Source: Nitrospira sp.
GTDB taxonomy: Bacteria > Nitrospirota > Nitrospiria > Nitrospirales > Nitrospiraceae
Reading direction: 5' to 3'
DNA: 64,000 bases
Assembly (NCBI GenBank): GCA_005239465.1
Contig: SPAW01000006.1
Location: 1-64,000, forward strand
The position numbers were made by a program, and so were the translations under genes. The notes under the pieces are model-generated. The model had not been told where the DNA came from. It did not search any database and saw only the letters and a list, made by a program, of their open reading frames with translations. Positions 26,293 to 33,747 of this stretch are shown here, piece after piece. Numbering within the stretch: position 1 is the first letter of the stretch; each line of letters begins with the position of its first letter.

Positions 26293-26814
26293 ATGGCCAT
26301 CCCCATTGTCTGTTTCGTCGGGCGCTCGAACAGCGGCAAGACGACCTTTATCGAGCGCGTGATTCCAGAACTGGTGCGCGCCGGTTACAAGGTCGCAACG
26401 GTCAAGCATGCGGGGCACGGGTTCGACCTCGATACGGAGGGCAAGGATAGTTGGCGGCACAAACAGGCTGGGGCAAGCAGTGTCGTCATCCTGTCGAAGG
26501 GGAGCATGGCCATGTTTGCCGATGTGTCGGATCAGATGAAGGTCGAGGAGGTGCGAGATCGGTTCCTCGATGGCACCTACGATCTGATCATCGCTGAAGG
26601 ATGGAAGGACGAAGGGTATCCCAAAATTGTCATCGTCCGCGAGCAAGTCGGAGAGATTCCCATCTCACTCGAAGGGTTGCTGGCGGTGGTGTCCGATAAG
26701 CCGGTCGATCTCAATGTCCCGGTTTTCGATCTGAACGAAGTGCCCGCGGTGGCCGCACTCATCATGAAGCAATTTCCTCGACGTGCTCGATCAGAGCATG
26801 AGCTGGAAGCCTAG
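26293..26814 (+). CDS. mobB: MobB, molybdopterin-guanine-dinucleotide adaptor
   Basis: A 173-residue GTP-binding protein with P-loop GRSNSGKTTFIERVI, then KHAGHGFDLDTEGKDSWRHK (the MobB signature) and LIIAEGWKDEGYPKI. It helps MobA attach GMP to molybdopterin. Its 3' end overlaps the following cytochrome gene, implying co-expression. Confidence 0.93.
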   Translation: MAIPIVCFVGRSNSGKTTFIERVIPELVRAGYKVATVKHAGHGFDLDTEGKDSWRHKQAGASSVVILSKGSMAMFADVSDQMKVEEVRDRFLDGTYDLIIAEGWKDEGYPKIVIVREQVGEIPISLEGLLAVVSDKPVDLNVPVFDLNEVPAVAALIMKQFPRRARSEHELEA

Positions 26815-27505
26815 CGGCACGGTCATACTGGCTTTCGTGGCTGGAGCGTTCGCGCTCGGTGGCGTTGCCGTTCCCCTCACCGATCATCCGAAGTTCTGTG
26901 CCGGTTGTCATACCATTGCGCCTTCCTACGACAGCTGGGCCAAGTCCTCGCACAAAGAAGTGACCTGTATCGCGTGCCACGTGAGGCCGGGGATCGAAGG
27001 CTGGATTCACGACAAAGCCTGGACGGGAACAAGAGACGTGGCGATCTATCTGTTCGGGACCCCGACCGATCCGCACAATATTCGAGGCCCCGTCGATTCC
27101 AATGTGTGTTTAGGCTGTCATCGGAACATTCTTCGAGTGTCTGAAGTAGCGCCGCGTGACTTACCGTCTCCGGTGAAAGAGGTCGGTCTCGTCATGAGCC
27201 ATCGGAAACACATGGAGGCGTTCGGGGTTCGAAACCAGGGAGAAGGTTGCACAACCTGCCATTCCGGGGTGGTACACGATCAACCCATTAAAGGATATTC
27301 CACCGTCATTCCCCGTGGGCATGTCTCGGCCGACAGTAAGCCGTGGTACCCCGACCATCCGGAAGGGTCGTACCTTCGCACCAGAGCGCTCAACGACTGC
27401 TTCCGTTGCCATGACGGAAAAGCCGAGCATCAAGGCAAGGTGATCGAGCGAAAGTGCGAGACCTGCCATCTCCCCGAAAAGATCAAAGAGGTTCTGTCCT
27501 TCTAA
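26798..27505 (+). CDS. Membrane-anchored hexahaem cytochrome c (NapC/NirT/NrfH-like)
   Basis: A protein of about 235 residues with one N-terminal anchor (TVILAFVAGAFALGGVAV) and six CxxCH sites: CAGCH, CIACH, CLGCH, CTTCH, CFRCH and CETCH. NapC/NrfH proteins carry four haems and pass quinol electrons to periplasmic enzymes; the first two sites and anchor match that pattern and two more haems extend it. Start ATG 26798 (GTG 26783 also in frame) lies inside mobB. The link to molybdenum-cofactor genes suggests electron transfer to a molybdoenzyme, an inference. Confidence 0.85.
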   Translation: MSWKPSGTVILAFVAGAFALGGVAVPLTDHPKFCAGCHTIAPSYDSWAKSSHKEVTCIACHVRPGIEGWIHDKAWTGTRDVAIYLFGTPTDPHNIRGPVDSNVCLGCHRNILRVSEVAPRDLPSPVKEVGLVMSHRKHMEAFGVRNQGEGCTTCHSGVVHDQPIKGYSTVIPRGHVSADSKPWYPDHPEGSYLRTRALNDCFRCHDGKAEHQGKVIERKCETCHLPEKIKEVLSF

Positions 27506-27524
27506 CAAAGAGTTCTGCCGTACG

Positions 27525-28259
27525 ATGTCCTCCCCGATTCTTCAAGTCATGAATTTGAGCAAGCGCTTCGGCGATTTTACCGCCGTCAACGACATCTCCT
27601 TCGCGATCAAGCCGGGCGAGATTCTCGGCCTGCTCGGTCCGAATGGGGCAGGGAAGACGACCACGATCCAAATGTTGCTGGGATTGGTCACTCCCACCGC
27701 TGGGTCAATCCGCATGTTTGGGCTGGATCTCTCGACGCATCGAGAAGCCATTCTCCAACAGGTCAACTTTTCCTCGACCTACATTGCGATGCCGCAGTCG
27801 CTCACGGTCGAAGAAAATCTTTGGGTGGTTGCGAGGCTGTACGGCCTATCTGATATTCCGCGGCGCGTGGATGAGATCGTCAAGAAATTAGAGATGGGGG
27901 AGTTCCGCTACAAAGTGACCCGGAAGCTTTCGTCCGGCCAAATGACGCGGCTCACGCTGGCGAAGGCCTTCTTGACGGAACCCAAAATCCTATTTCTTGA
28001 TGAGCCGACCGCCAGCCTCGACCCTGATATTGCCTACAAGATTCGGGTGCTGCTGAAAGAGGAGCGCCGGTCCTCAGGCTTGAGCATGCTCTATACCTCG
28101 CATAACATGCGGGAGATGGAGGAGATGTCGGACCGAATCATCTTCTTGCAGCGTGGCAAAATTGTGGCGGAGGGCACGGCACAGGAAATTGTAAGGCGAT
28201 TTGGCCAGGAGGATCTGGAAGAGGTCTTCCTGAAGCTCGCGCGCGAGTCGCGCGACTGA
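27525..28259 (+). CDS. ABC transporter ATP-binding protein (ABC-2 exporter class)
   Basis: 244 residues. Walker A GLLGPNGAGKTTTIQMLLG, Q-loop region, ABC signature LSSGQMTRLTLAKA (LSSGQ, a variant of LSGGQ), Walker B ILFLDEPTASLDP and the H-loop TSHNMRE. Typical of DrrA/CcmA-like ATPases. Partner permease at 28680-29471, with a small membrane protein between them. Confidence 0.92.
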   Translation: MSSPILQVMNLSKRFGDFTAVNDISFAIKPGEILGLLGPNGAGKTTTIQMLLGLVTPTAGSIRMFGLDLSTHREAILQQVNFSSTYIAMPQSLTVEENLWVVARLYGLSDIPRRVDEIVKKLEMGEFRYKVTRKLSSGQMTRLTLAKAFLTEPKILFLDEPTASLDPDIAYKIRVLLKEERRSSGLSMLYTSHNMREMEEMSDRIIFLQRGKIVAEGTAQEIVRRFGQEDLEEVFLKLARESRD

Positions 28260-28274
28260 AGGGTAAACACAACG

Positions 28275-28673
28275 ATGAATCAAGAATGGATCGCATTCGG
28301 GGTGGGTCTGCTGGTCGGGGGGCTTAGTTTGAGCGCCTGCTGGGGCTTGTTTTGGTTGGTCATAGGAACGGTTGGTCTGGTTCGTGGAACCTGCGTCTGG
28401 CGTGTCGTGCTGAACAGTCTGACGGTCGGCGCCGTACCGCTCATGCTGATCGCAGGGCTGTTTTGGTTGCACGGCGGAGGGTACGGTGTCAGTTCCGCAT
28501 TTGGCATGGGAATAATGGGCATGCCGATCGTTCTCTTAGGTTTTGGGTTGCGACAAGCGCCCGATGGGCGGAGGGCCGGGGCACACATGCTCGATGGGGT
28601 GCGCCAACTTGTGGATGAGCTGCTTGGCCGTCACCATGAGTGCGGCGGATGTGGTGAGGGGCACCAGCACTAG
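28275..28673 (+). CDS. Small membrane protein within the ABC exporter operon
   Basis: 132 residues with three hydrophobic helices (IAFGVGLLVGGLSLSACWGL; VLNSLTVGAVPLMLIAGLFW; FGMGIMGMPIVLLGFGL) and a Cys/His-rich tail (HHECGGCGEGHQH) that could bind metal. No family is recognised. Fifteen bases after the ATPase gene and six before the permease, so it is probably part of the exporter or its regulation. Confidence 0.78.
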   Translation: MNQEWIAFGVGLLVGGLSLSACWGLFWLVIGTVGLVRGTCVWRVVLNSLTVGAVPLMLIAGLFWLHGGGYGVSSAFGMGIMGMPIVLLGFGLRQAPDGRRAGAHMLDGVRQLVDELLGRHHECGGCGEGHQH

Positions 28674-28679
28674 CAGCCT

Positions 28680-29471
28680 ATGAAACTTCATCGCATCATC
28701 GCGCTCATTGTCCGGCACTTGTATCTGTATCGGAGAAGTTTGCCCCGTATCATGGAGATCTTTTATTGGCCCTTTTTGGATCTCGTCATCTGGGGATTCA
28801 TCACGATCTACCTCGCTCGATATCAGAGCCAGATTCCCGGGTTTGTCACGTTTTTCCTTGGGGCCCTCATCCTGTGGGACATGCTGTTTCGGTCTCAGCA
28901 GGGAATCACCATTTCGTTTCTTGAAGAGCTTTGGGCGCGCAATTTGATGAACCTCTTTGCGAGCCCGCTTAAGCCCAGCGAGTTTCTCGCTGCCACCATG
29001 GCGATGAGCATCTTTAAGGTGACCTGTGTATCGATCGTCATGGCTGTTTGTGCGCTGTTCTTTTACTCTTACAATGTGTTCATGATGGGGCTTTGGCTTA
29101 TTCCCTTTGTCTTCAACCTGGTCCTTACCGGCTGGGTGATCGGCGTATTTACTACTTCGCTCATCATGCGGTTTGGGCAGGAGGCGGAGGTATTGGCATG
29201 GAGCATGGTGTTTCTGTTTCAGCCGATCTCCTGCGTTTTCTATCCGATTGAGGTCTTGCCCGGCTGGCTGAAGCCGGTCGCGTGGGCGAATCCGGCCGCC
29301 CATGTCTTCGAGGGTATGCGGGCAGTGCTGAGCGCAGGGGAGGCCCCGCTCATGAATCTTGCCTGGGCCGTGGGTCTCAACGGGCTGCTGCTCGTCGCCG
29401 TCGTGGCCTGGTTTTATCGAACATTTGCGTATTGTAAGGACCAGGGGTTGCTGGTGCGAGTTGGCGAGTAA
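28680..29471 (+). CDS. ABC-2 type permease
   Basis: 263 residues with six predicted helices and ABC2_membrane family text (YWPFLDLVIWGFITIYLA; WSMVFLFQPISCVFYPIEVL; PAAHVFEGMRAVL). The MYWPxxDxxxWGF-like start and the YPIEVLPxWL segment are common in DrrB/ABC-2 exporters. Substrate unknown. Confidence 0.9.
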   Translation: MKLHRIIALIVRHLYLYRRSLPRIMEIFYWPFLDLVIWGFITIYLARYQSQIPGFVTFFLGALILWDMLFRSQQGITISFLEELWARNLMNLFASPLKPSEFLAATMAMSIFKVTCVSIVMAVCALFFYSYNVFMMGLWLIPFVFNLVLTGWVIGVFTTSLIMRFGQEAEVLAWSMVFLFQPISCVFYPIEVLPGWLKPVAWANPAAHVFEGMRAVLSAGEAPLMNLAWAVGLNGLLLVAVVAWFYRTFAYCKDQGLLVRVGE

Positions 29472-29691
29472 GGTTGTAATCAGCCGGCCCCTATGCTAAG
29501 TTGAATTTACTTTATCGCACGGGCCTCGCGGTGGAGGGTTTAATAGTGCAGGCCCACAACGTCGATGTTGCCTTGTCCGGGAATTTCGTCGGAAGTCAGA
29601 CCTAAGTCGCTGCATCGATCGCGCCTTCGGCCCGCTCCTTCCCCCTTTCCTCGTGTTCAAGACAATATCATCATTTAAAGGAGGAACCCCG

Positions 29692-30030
29692 ATGGGTTCG
29701 AAGATCTATGTCGGTGGGTTGCCCTATTCGGCGACCGAGCAGCAGTTGAGTGATTTGTTCGCAGCCCATGGCGCCGTGGCGTCGGCGCGGATTATCACGG
29801 ATAAGTTCACCGGCCAGTCCCGTGGATTCGGCTTTGTGGAAATGTCATCGGATTCAGAAGCGCAAGCAGCCATCACGGCGCTCAACGGGTCCGAAATGGG
29901 CGGCCGGACTTTGACAGTCAATGAAGCGCGTCCTCAAGAGCCACGCACCGGTGGTGGTGGCGGTGGCCGCGGCGGATTCGGTGGGGGTGGTGGTCGTAGC
30001 GGCGGTGGTGGAAAGCGCGATCGCTGGTAA
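29692..30030 (+). CDS. RRM-type RNA-binding protein with glycine-rich tail
   Basis: 112 residues. One RRM with RNP2 KIYVGGLP and RNP1 RGFGFVEM, then a Gly/Arg-rich tail. Bacterial RRM proteins of this size (Rbp type) bind single-stranded RNA and are often stress or cold responsive. ATG 29692 is preferred over an upstream in-frame start because AAAGGAGGA lies seven bases before it. Confidence 0.93.
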   Translation: MGSKIYVGGLPYSATEQQLSDLFAAHGAVASARIITDKFTGQSRGFGFVEMSSDSEAQAAITALNGSEMGGRTLTVNEARPQEPRTGGGGGGRGGFGGGGGRSGGGGKRDRW

Positions 30031-30052
30031 TTGTCACGACTCAATGCGTATG

Positions 30053-30096
30053 ACGGAGGGGCTGCCATTGTAAGATGGCAGCCCCTCCGTGCTTTT
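30053..30096 (+). terminator. Strong terminator after the RRM gene
   Basis: 16-bp perfect stem (30053-30068 with 30075-30090), 6-base loop, then GCTTTT. It lies 22 bases after the stop. Confidence 0.9.
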
Positions 30097-30186
30097 GGCG
30101 CAGCGGGTTATCTTGTCAATCGAGCATGCAGAATGGTAAGAGAATCGTCTCGGACTACCGGTCCGCAGTCTGATCAGGAGGAACGT

Positions 30187-30861
30187 GTGAACAGCCAAAC
30201 GGGTGTGATGCCGTCGACAGTGGCGCTGGCCGACCTGCCCTCATTCTCCTTCCGAGCGAGTCCGGTGCTTGTTGTTGAAAACTTCTGGTCCGCTGAAGAG
30301 CGGCAATATTTCCGCGAGGCGATGACAATGGCTTCTTGGAAGAGCCTTCAAGAGTTGCCGAAGGTGCAAGATGATTTTCCCAACTCAGGGAACTGGGCCA
30401 AAGCCGAAATTGCCCCTCCCCATGGCCAGCGTTTTCTTTCCCGACTGCAACTGCCCTGCATTCAAGAGTACATGGAGTCGTTCCCGAACATTATCGGGCG
30501 TCACGTGGGTTTTAGTTACTATTCTTATTCCGTCGGCGACTGTCTTTTGACCCATGATGATACGGATCAGGGCCATGCAATGAGGGGACGACCGGCGCCG
30601 TTGCGCCGGATTGCCTTAGTGACCTACTTCCACGAGGAATGGCAGTCTGACTGGGGTGGAGAATTGATCGTGTATGCCAAACGGCCGAATCTTACCGCCG
30701 AGCGTATCGACCTTGTGCCGACACACTGCATTGAACCTCGTCCCGGATCGCTTGTGATGTTTACCGTGCCCCGCTTCCATCGGGTGTGCCGTGTGGATGA
30801 AACGGCGGGCCAGCACCGGCGGTTATCGATCGCCGGCTGGTTCATGACCGAGCATGCCTAG
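30187..30861 (+). CDS. 2-oxoglutarate/Fe(II)-dependent oxygenase (prolyl-hydroxylase-like)
   Basis: 224 residues. The double-stranded beta-helix facial triad is visible: H-x-D in LLTHDDTDQGHAM, the distal His in VPRFHRVCRV, and an Arg seven to ten residues later (HRRLSIAGWF) for 2OG. Also YFHEEWQSDWGGELIVY, typical of the family. The open frame extends 52 codons upstream, but CAGGAGGAA four bases before GTG 30187 and the terminator inside that extension fix the start. Substrate unknown. Confidence 0.87.
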   Translation: MNSQTGVMPSTVALADLPSFSFRASPVLVVENFWSAEERQYFREAMTMASWKSLQELPKVQDDFPNSGNWAKAEIAPPHGQRFLSRLQLPCIQEYMESFPNIIGRHVGFSYYSYSVGDCLLTHDDTDQGHAMRGRPAPLRRIALVTYFHEEWQSDWGGELIVYAKRPNLTAERIDLVPTHCIEPRPGSLVMFTVPRFHRVCRVDETAGQHRRLSIAGWFMTEHA

Positions 30862-30870
30862 CGTCTTGGC

Positions 30871-30943
30871 GAGGTTAAGGCTGAGGTTCAGGCTAAGGCA
30901 GAATCCGACGCTCTTTACTGAACCTCAACCTCGACCTTAGCCT
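30871..30943. repeat. Word-like inverted repeat between convergent genes
   Basis: The left part repeats GAGGTT/AAGGCT words (30871-30898) and the right part (30918-30943) carries CTGAACCTCAACCTC and CCTTAGCC; the innermost ten bases TGAGGTTCAG pair perfectly. It may act as a bidirectional terminator for the two genes that converge here. Confidence 0.65.
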
Positions 30944-30955
30944 ACTTCAAACGCT

Positions 30956-31462
30956 TCAGTCGAACCAGTCGACGTCGTTTGCCGCTTTGCCCTGGCCTGA
31001 AAGATCGAGGGCCAGCGCCGGCTTCGCAAGCACCTTGCGAACGAGGCTGATCAAACCGTCCTTTTCGAGCGGTTTTGCAAGAAACGGTAACGTCCCTCGT
31101 TTAATCCCATGACTGGCCAGTTCCTTGTCAGGATTTCCAGACATTAGAATTACGCGCAGTTCTTTCCGGATCGTGGCCGCCCGGATGGCCAGTTCGAAGC
31201 CATGCACGTGAGGGAATTGATTAGAACTGGAGACTAATTGAAAGCTCGGAGGGGGCAGGATGAGGTCAGTGAGCAGCAGGTCGATAGGCTCTTTGCGTTG
31301 CGTGCAGATCCTGAGGGCATCCGAACTGCCGCCGGCATCAAGTACCGTGAAGCCTGCCTGTTGAAGGATTGTTTTGCAGAACGTCGTGATGGCCGGCTCA
31401 TCATCGACGACCAGGATGGTCGGCGAAGCGGCTGGTGGCTGGAAGTCCTGCTGTCCTGACAT
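30956..31462 (-). CDS. Receiver-only response regulator
   Basis: 168 residues, a single CheY-like REC domain: acidic pair in ILVVDDEPA, phospho-acceptor Asp in LLLTDLILPP, Ser in VILMSGNP and Lys in PFLAKPLE. An insertion of about 15 residues follows the phospho-acceptor (PPPSFQLVSSSNQF), longer than usual in that loop. No output domain, and no histidine kinase is adjacent. Confidence 0.88.
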   Translation of the reverse strand: MSGQQDFQPPAASPTILVVDDEPAITTFCKTILQQAGFTVLDAGGSSDALRICTQRKEPIDLLLTDLILPPPSFQLVSSSNQFPHVHGFELAIRAATIRKELRVILMSGNPDKELASHGIKRGTLPFLAKPLEKDGLISLVRKVLAKPALALDLSGQGKAANDVDWFD

Positions 31463-31668
31463 AGTGGGTTTACCTCAGCAACATCATAGTACTGGACAGA
31501 GTCCATGGCGAGAGAAACCTCCAATTCTGCAAAGGCTCCAGACTGTAGATCAGGAAGGGGTCTTGATGGCGGACGGTGCCTAGCCTCCCCTCAGTGCTTT
31601 GAACAGGCCGACTCTCTCGGTGAGCGGGCGTTGCAGTATTGGGAGTGAATTTTCGGAAAGGCGCTCGA

Positions 31669-33114
31669 TTATTTGTGAGCCGATCGGGCTTTGAGTGCAT
31701 CCAGTCGTTTCTTCTCCAGACTCACATGAAGCGATTTCTCCTGCGTGACGATCACGGCTCCCGGCGCCTGCCCCTTCGCCTTCTTGACCCACTTGCGTCG
31801 CGCATAGATCACATCGCCTTTGCCGCTTTTCTTCAAATCACTATAAAGTAGGGCCAGCATGGCGGCATCTCGTAATGTCTCGGGAGGTGGATCATTTCCT
31901 TTTTCCAAGCGCACCAGGACGTGGGAGCCCGGCGTACCGCGAGCGTGGAGCCAGAGGTCGTCGCTTTTGGCCAACCCAAACGTTAGCTCATCGTTCTCTC
32001 GCGCATTGCGTCCGACGAAGATCGGCAATCCATCTGTCGAAATAAAACGGCGGAACGGGCCACGACGCTGATCGGCGGACTGCTGGCTTTTGCGTGTGGT
32101 AGCTCGCATCATTGTCATCGAGGTAGAGGCCGACTCTGACGGTGGAGTCCAGGTTCCTTGCTCAATTGCCTTGAGTTCTTGGCGGAGTCTGTCCAAATCA
32201 TGCTGCGCACGCTCGATGCGCGGTTTCAGCTCCCGTTCGGCGGCCAGGTATTTTCGATGTTTTCGGAAATAGTCGTCCATGTTGCCTTGAGCAGATTTCG
32301 TTGTGTCGAGCGGGATGGTGATTTCAGGCAGCGTCTCGTCGAAGTAATCGACAACCGTGATGTGTTCCGTTCCCTTCTTGATTGAGCCCAAATTGGCTTT
32401 GATCAACTCTCCATAGCGGGCGTAGTCCCGGTACTTGACGGCTTTCGCCAGGTCGTCCCGCCAGGCTTCGATCCGCCGCTGTTCTTTCTTGAGCGTTTTC
32501 TTGAGGAGGCGCAGACGCGCGTCTTTCGCGGAGTCGATGGCAAGTGTCGATTCCTTGTCCTGGTAATGTGCCTCGATGTCTGCCGAGATCGGGAAGTCAC
32601 CACCGGCAGCTCCTGTGAAGCGAGTCGGTTGCGCTTCGTGCGGGCCCGTTTCTCTCCTAGCTGGTGGGGCATAAGGCTGCCCGACAAGATCTCGCTGGTG
32701 CGTCAGGTCCAGGAGGACTCGTCGCTCGGCATCGAGAACTAGGACGTTTGCCTTATTGCCGGTCAGTTCGCAAACGATTGTGCGAGCGCCGTCTTTGCCG
32801 GTAAAATGAAGTTCGACGATGCGGTCGTTCGGCACTTGGCGAATGTCGTCGATCCTGGCTCCTTGGAAGTGGGCTCTGAGAAACTGGCAGAAGGCCGGCG
32901 GTGTCGGCGGATTGAGAAGGGTGCACCGGGCGAGGTGTAGCCGAGACGTTTCCGGTCGGCAAGAGATGAGCAACCGATGCGTCTGCCCCGGTACACGAAT
33001 GTCGAATACTAAGGTGCGGGCAGTGGGCTGCTGAATCTTCTGAATCCATCCACCGCGTAGAACTGGTGCGATTTCTTCAAGTACCTGCGCGATATCAGTT
33101 GTATTCAATGCCAT
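31669..33114 (-). CDS. rqcH: RqcH (NFACT-family) ribosome-rescue factor
   Basis: 481 residues. NFACT-N domain about 1-175 with the D97-R98 pair in PNDRIVELHF, the residues required for tRNA-Ala recruitment in Bacillus RqcH; a coiled-coil middle (about 200-325) with the HhH segment reduced or absent; and an NFACT-R domain (SDDLWLHARGTPGSHVLVR; DVIYARRKWVKKAKGQAPG). By family it binds obstructed 50S-peptidyl-tRNA and adds alanine tails as a degradation tag. At 481 residues it is about 90 shorter than Bacillus RqcH. 206 non-coding bases separate its end from the response regulator. Confidence 0.9.
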   Translation of the reverse strand: MALNTTDIAQVLEEIAPVLRGGWIQKIQQPTARTLVFDIRVPGQTHRLLISCRPETSRLHLARCTLLNPPTPPAFCQFLRAHFQGARIDDIRQVPNDRIVELHFTGKDGARTIVCELTGNKANVLVLDAERRVLLDLTHQRDLVGQPYAPPARRETGPHEAQPTRFTGAAGGDFPISADIEAHYQDKESTLAIDSAKDARLRLLKKTLKKEQRRIEAWRDDLAKAVKYRDYARYGELIKANLGSIKKGTEHITVVDYFDETLPEITIPLDTTKSAQGNMDDYFRKHRKYLAAERELKPRIERAQHDLDRLRQELKAIEQGTWTPPSESASTSMTMMRATTRKSQQSADQRRGPFRRFISTDGLPIFVGRNARENDELTFGLAKSDDLWLHARGTPGSHVLVRLEKGNDPPPETLRDAAMLALLYSDLKKSGKGDVIYARRKWVKKAKGQAPGAVIVTQEKSLHVSLEKKRLDALKARSAHK

Positions 33115-33351
33115 CGGTTTGTCCCGACTGTTCTATGGATGGAGTGTTCGGCCTACCCCAATTTTGTCCCATGGGGCCAATCCGGTCACATTTTTTGTCG
33201 CAGTGACAAGATCTGAGGCGGTCACTCTACGATTCGCCGTAAAAACCCGCAAGGGCGAGGGGGGGAGCGTCTGGCATCATCATTGCTTCTATACAGCGGT
33301 AGATTGTGGGCATGACGTAGTGGGCTGCCAACTGTCACCAAGAGGACTCCC

Positions 33352-33576
33352 ATGAAGTGCACCAGATGCCACGGACTCATGGTTGCGGACGATCTGCTCG
33401 ATATGCAAGAAAGCTATCTACCGATGTGGATGCGCGGTTTGCGCTGCATTGCATGCGGCAACATTGTTGATCCCCTCATCAACCGTCACCGGATGATCCA
33501 ACAGTCGGGCGCCACTCGGTTACTCAAGGCTGAGGTTCGTGTGCCGGTACTGCCGCGGCCCGCCAAGGCCGCCTAA
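33352..33576 (+). CDS. Small zinc-ribbon protein, paralogue A
   Basis: 74 residues with two CxxC knuckles (MKCTRCHGLM and RCIACGNIVDP), a DMQ...W linker and an NRHR motif. AGAGGAC precedes the ATG. A second copy with the same framework (CxRCxGLM...WRCxxCGxxxDPxIxxNR) is at 50929-51144. Role unknown; such proteins may bind nucleic acid or zinc. Confidence 0.75.
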   Translation: MKCTRCHGLMVADDLLDMQESYLPMWMRGLRCIACGNIVDPLINRHRMIQQSGATRLLKAEVRVPVLPRPAKAA

Positions 33577-33747
33577 CGGTAGCATACATAGGCTCACGCG
33601 CGTAGGCGGCATATAGCGCGCAACGATGGCCGGCACGTGCTCTATTCGTCCGGTATCGCATCCCTCAAATACCTTTCTCTCCTTGCAGCCTCTTCCTCGC
33701 TACGCTACAGTCGATCCCTTAATCATCGTCTTTTCGAATCATCCACC

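Noticed and set aside
30031-30186. Upstream extension of the 2OG oxygenase
   Set aside because: It contains the perfect terminator of the RRM gene, and a good ribosome site marks the GTG at 30187.
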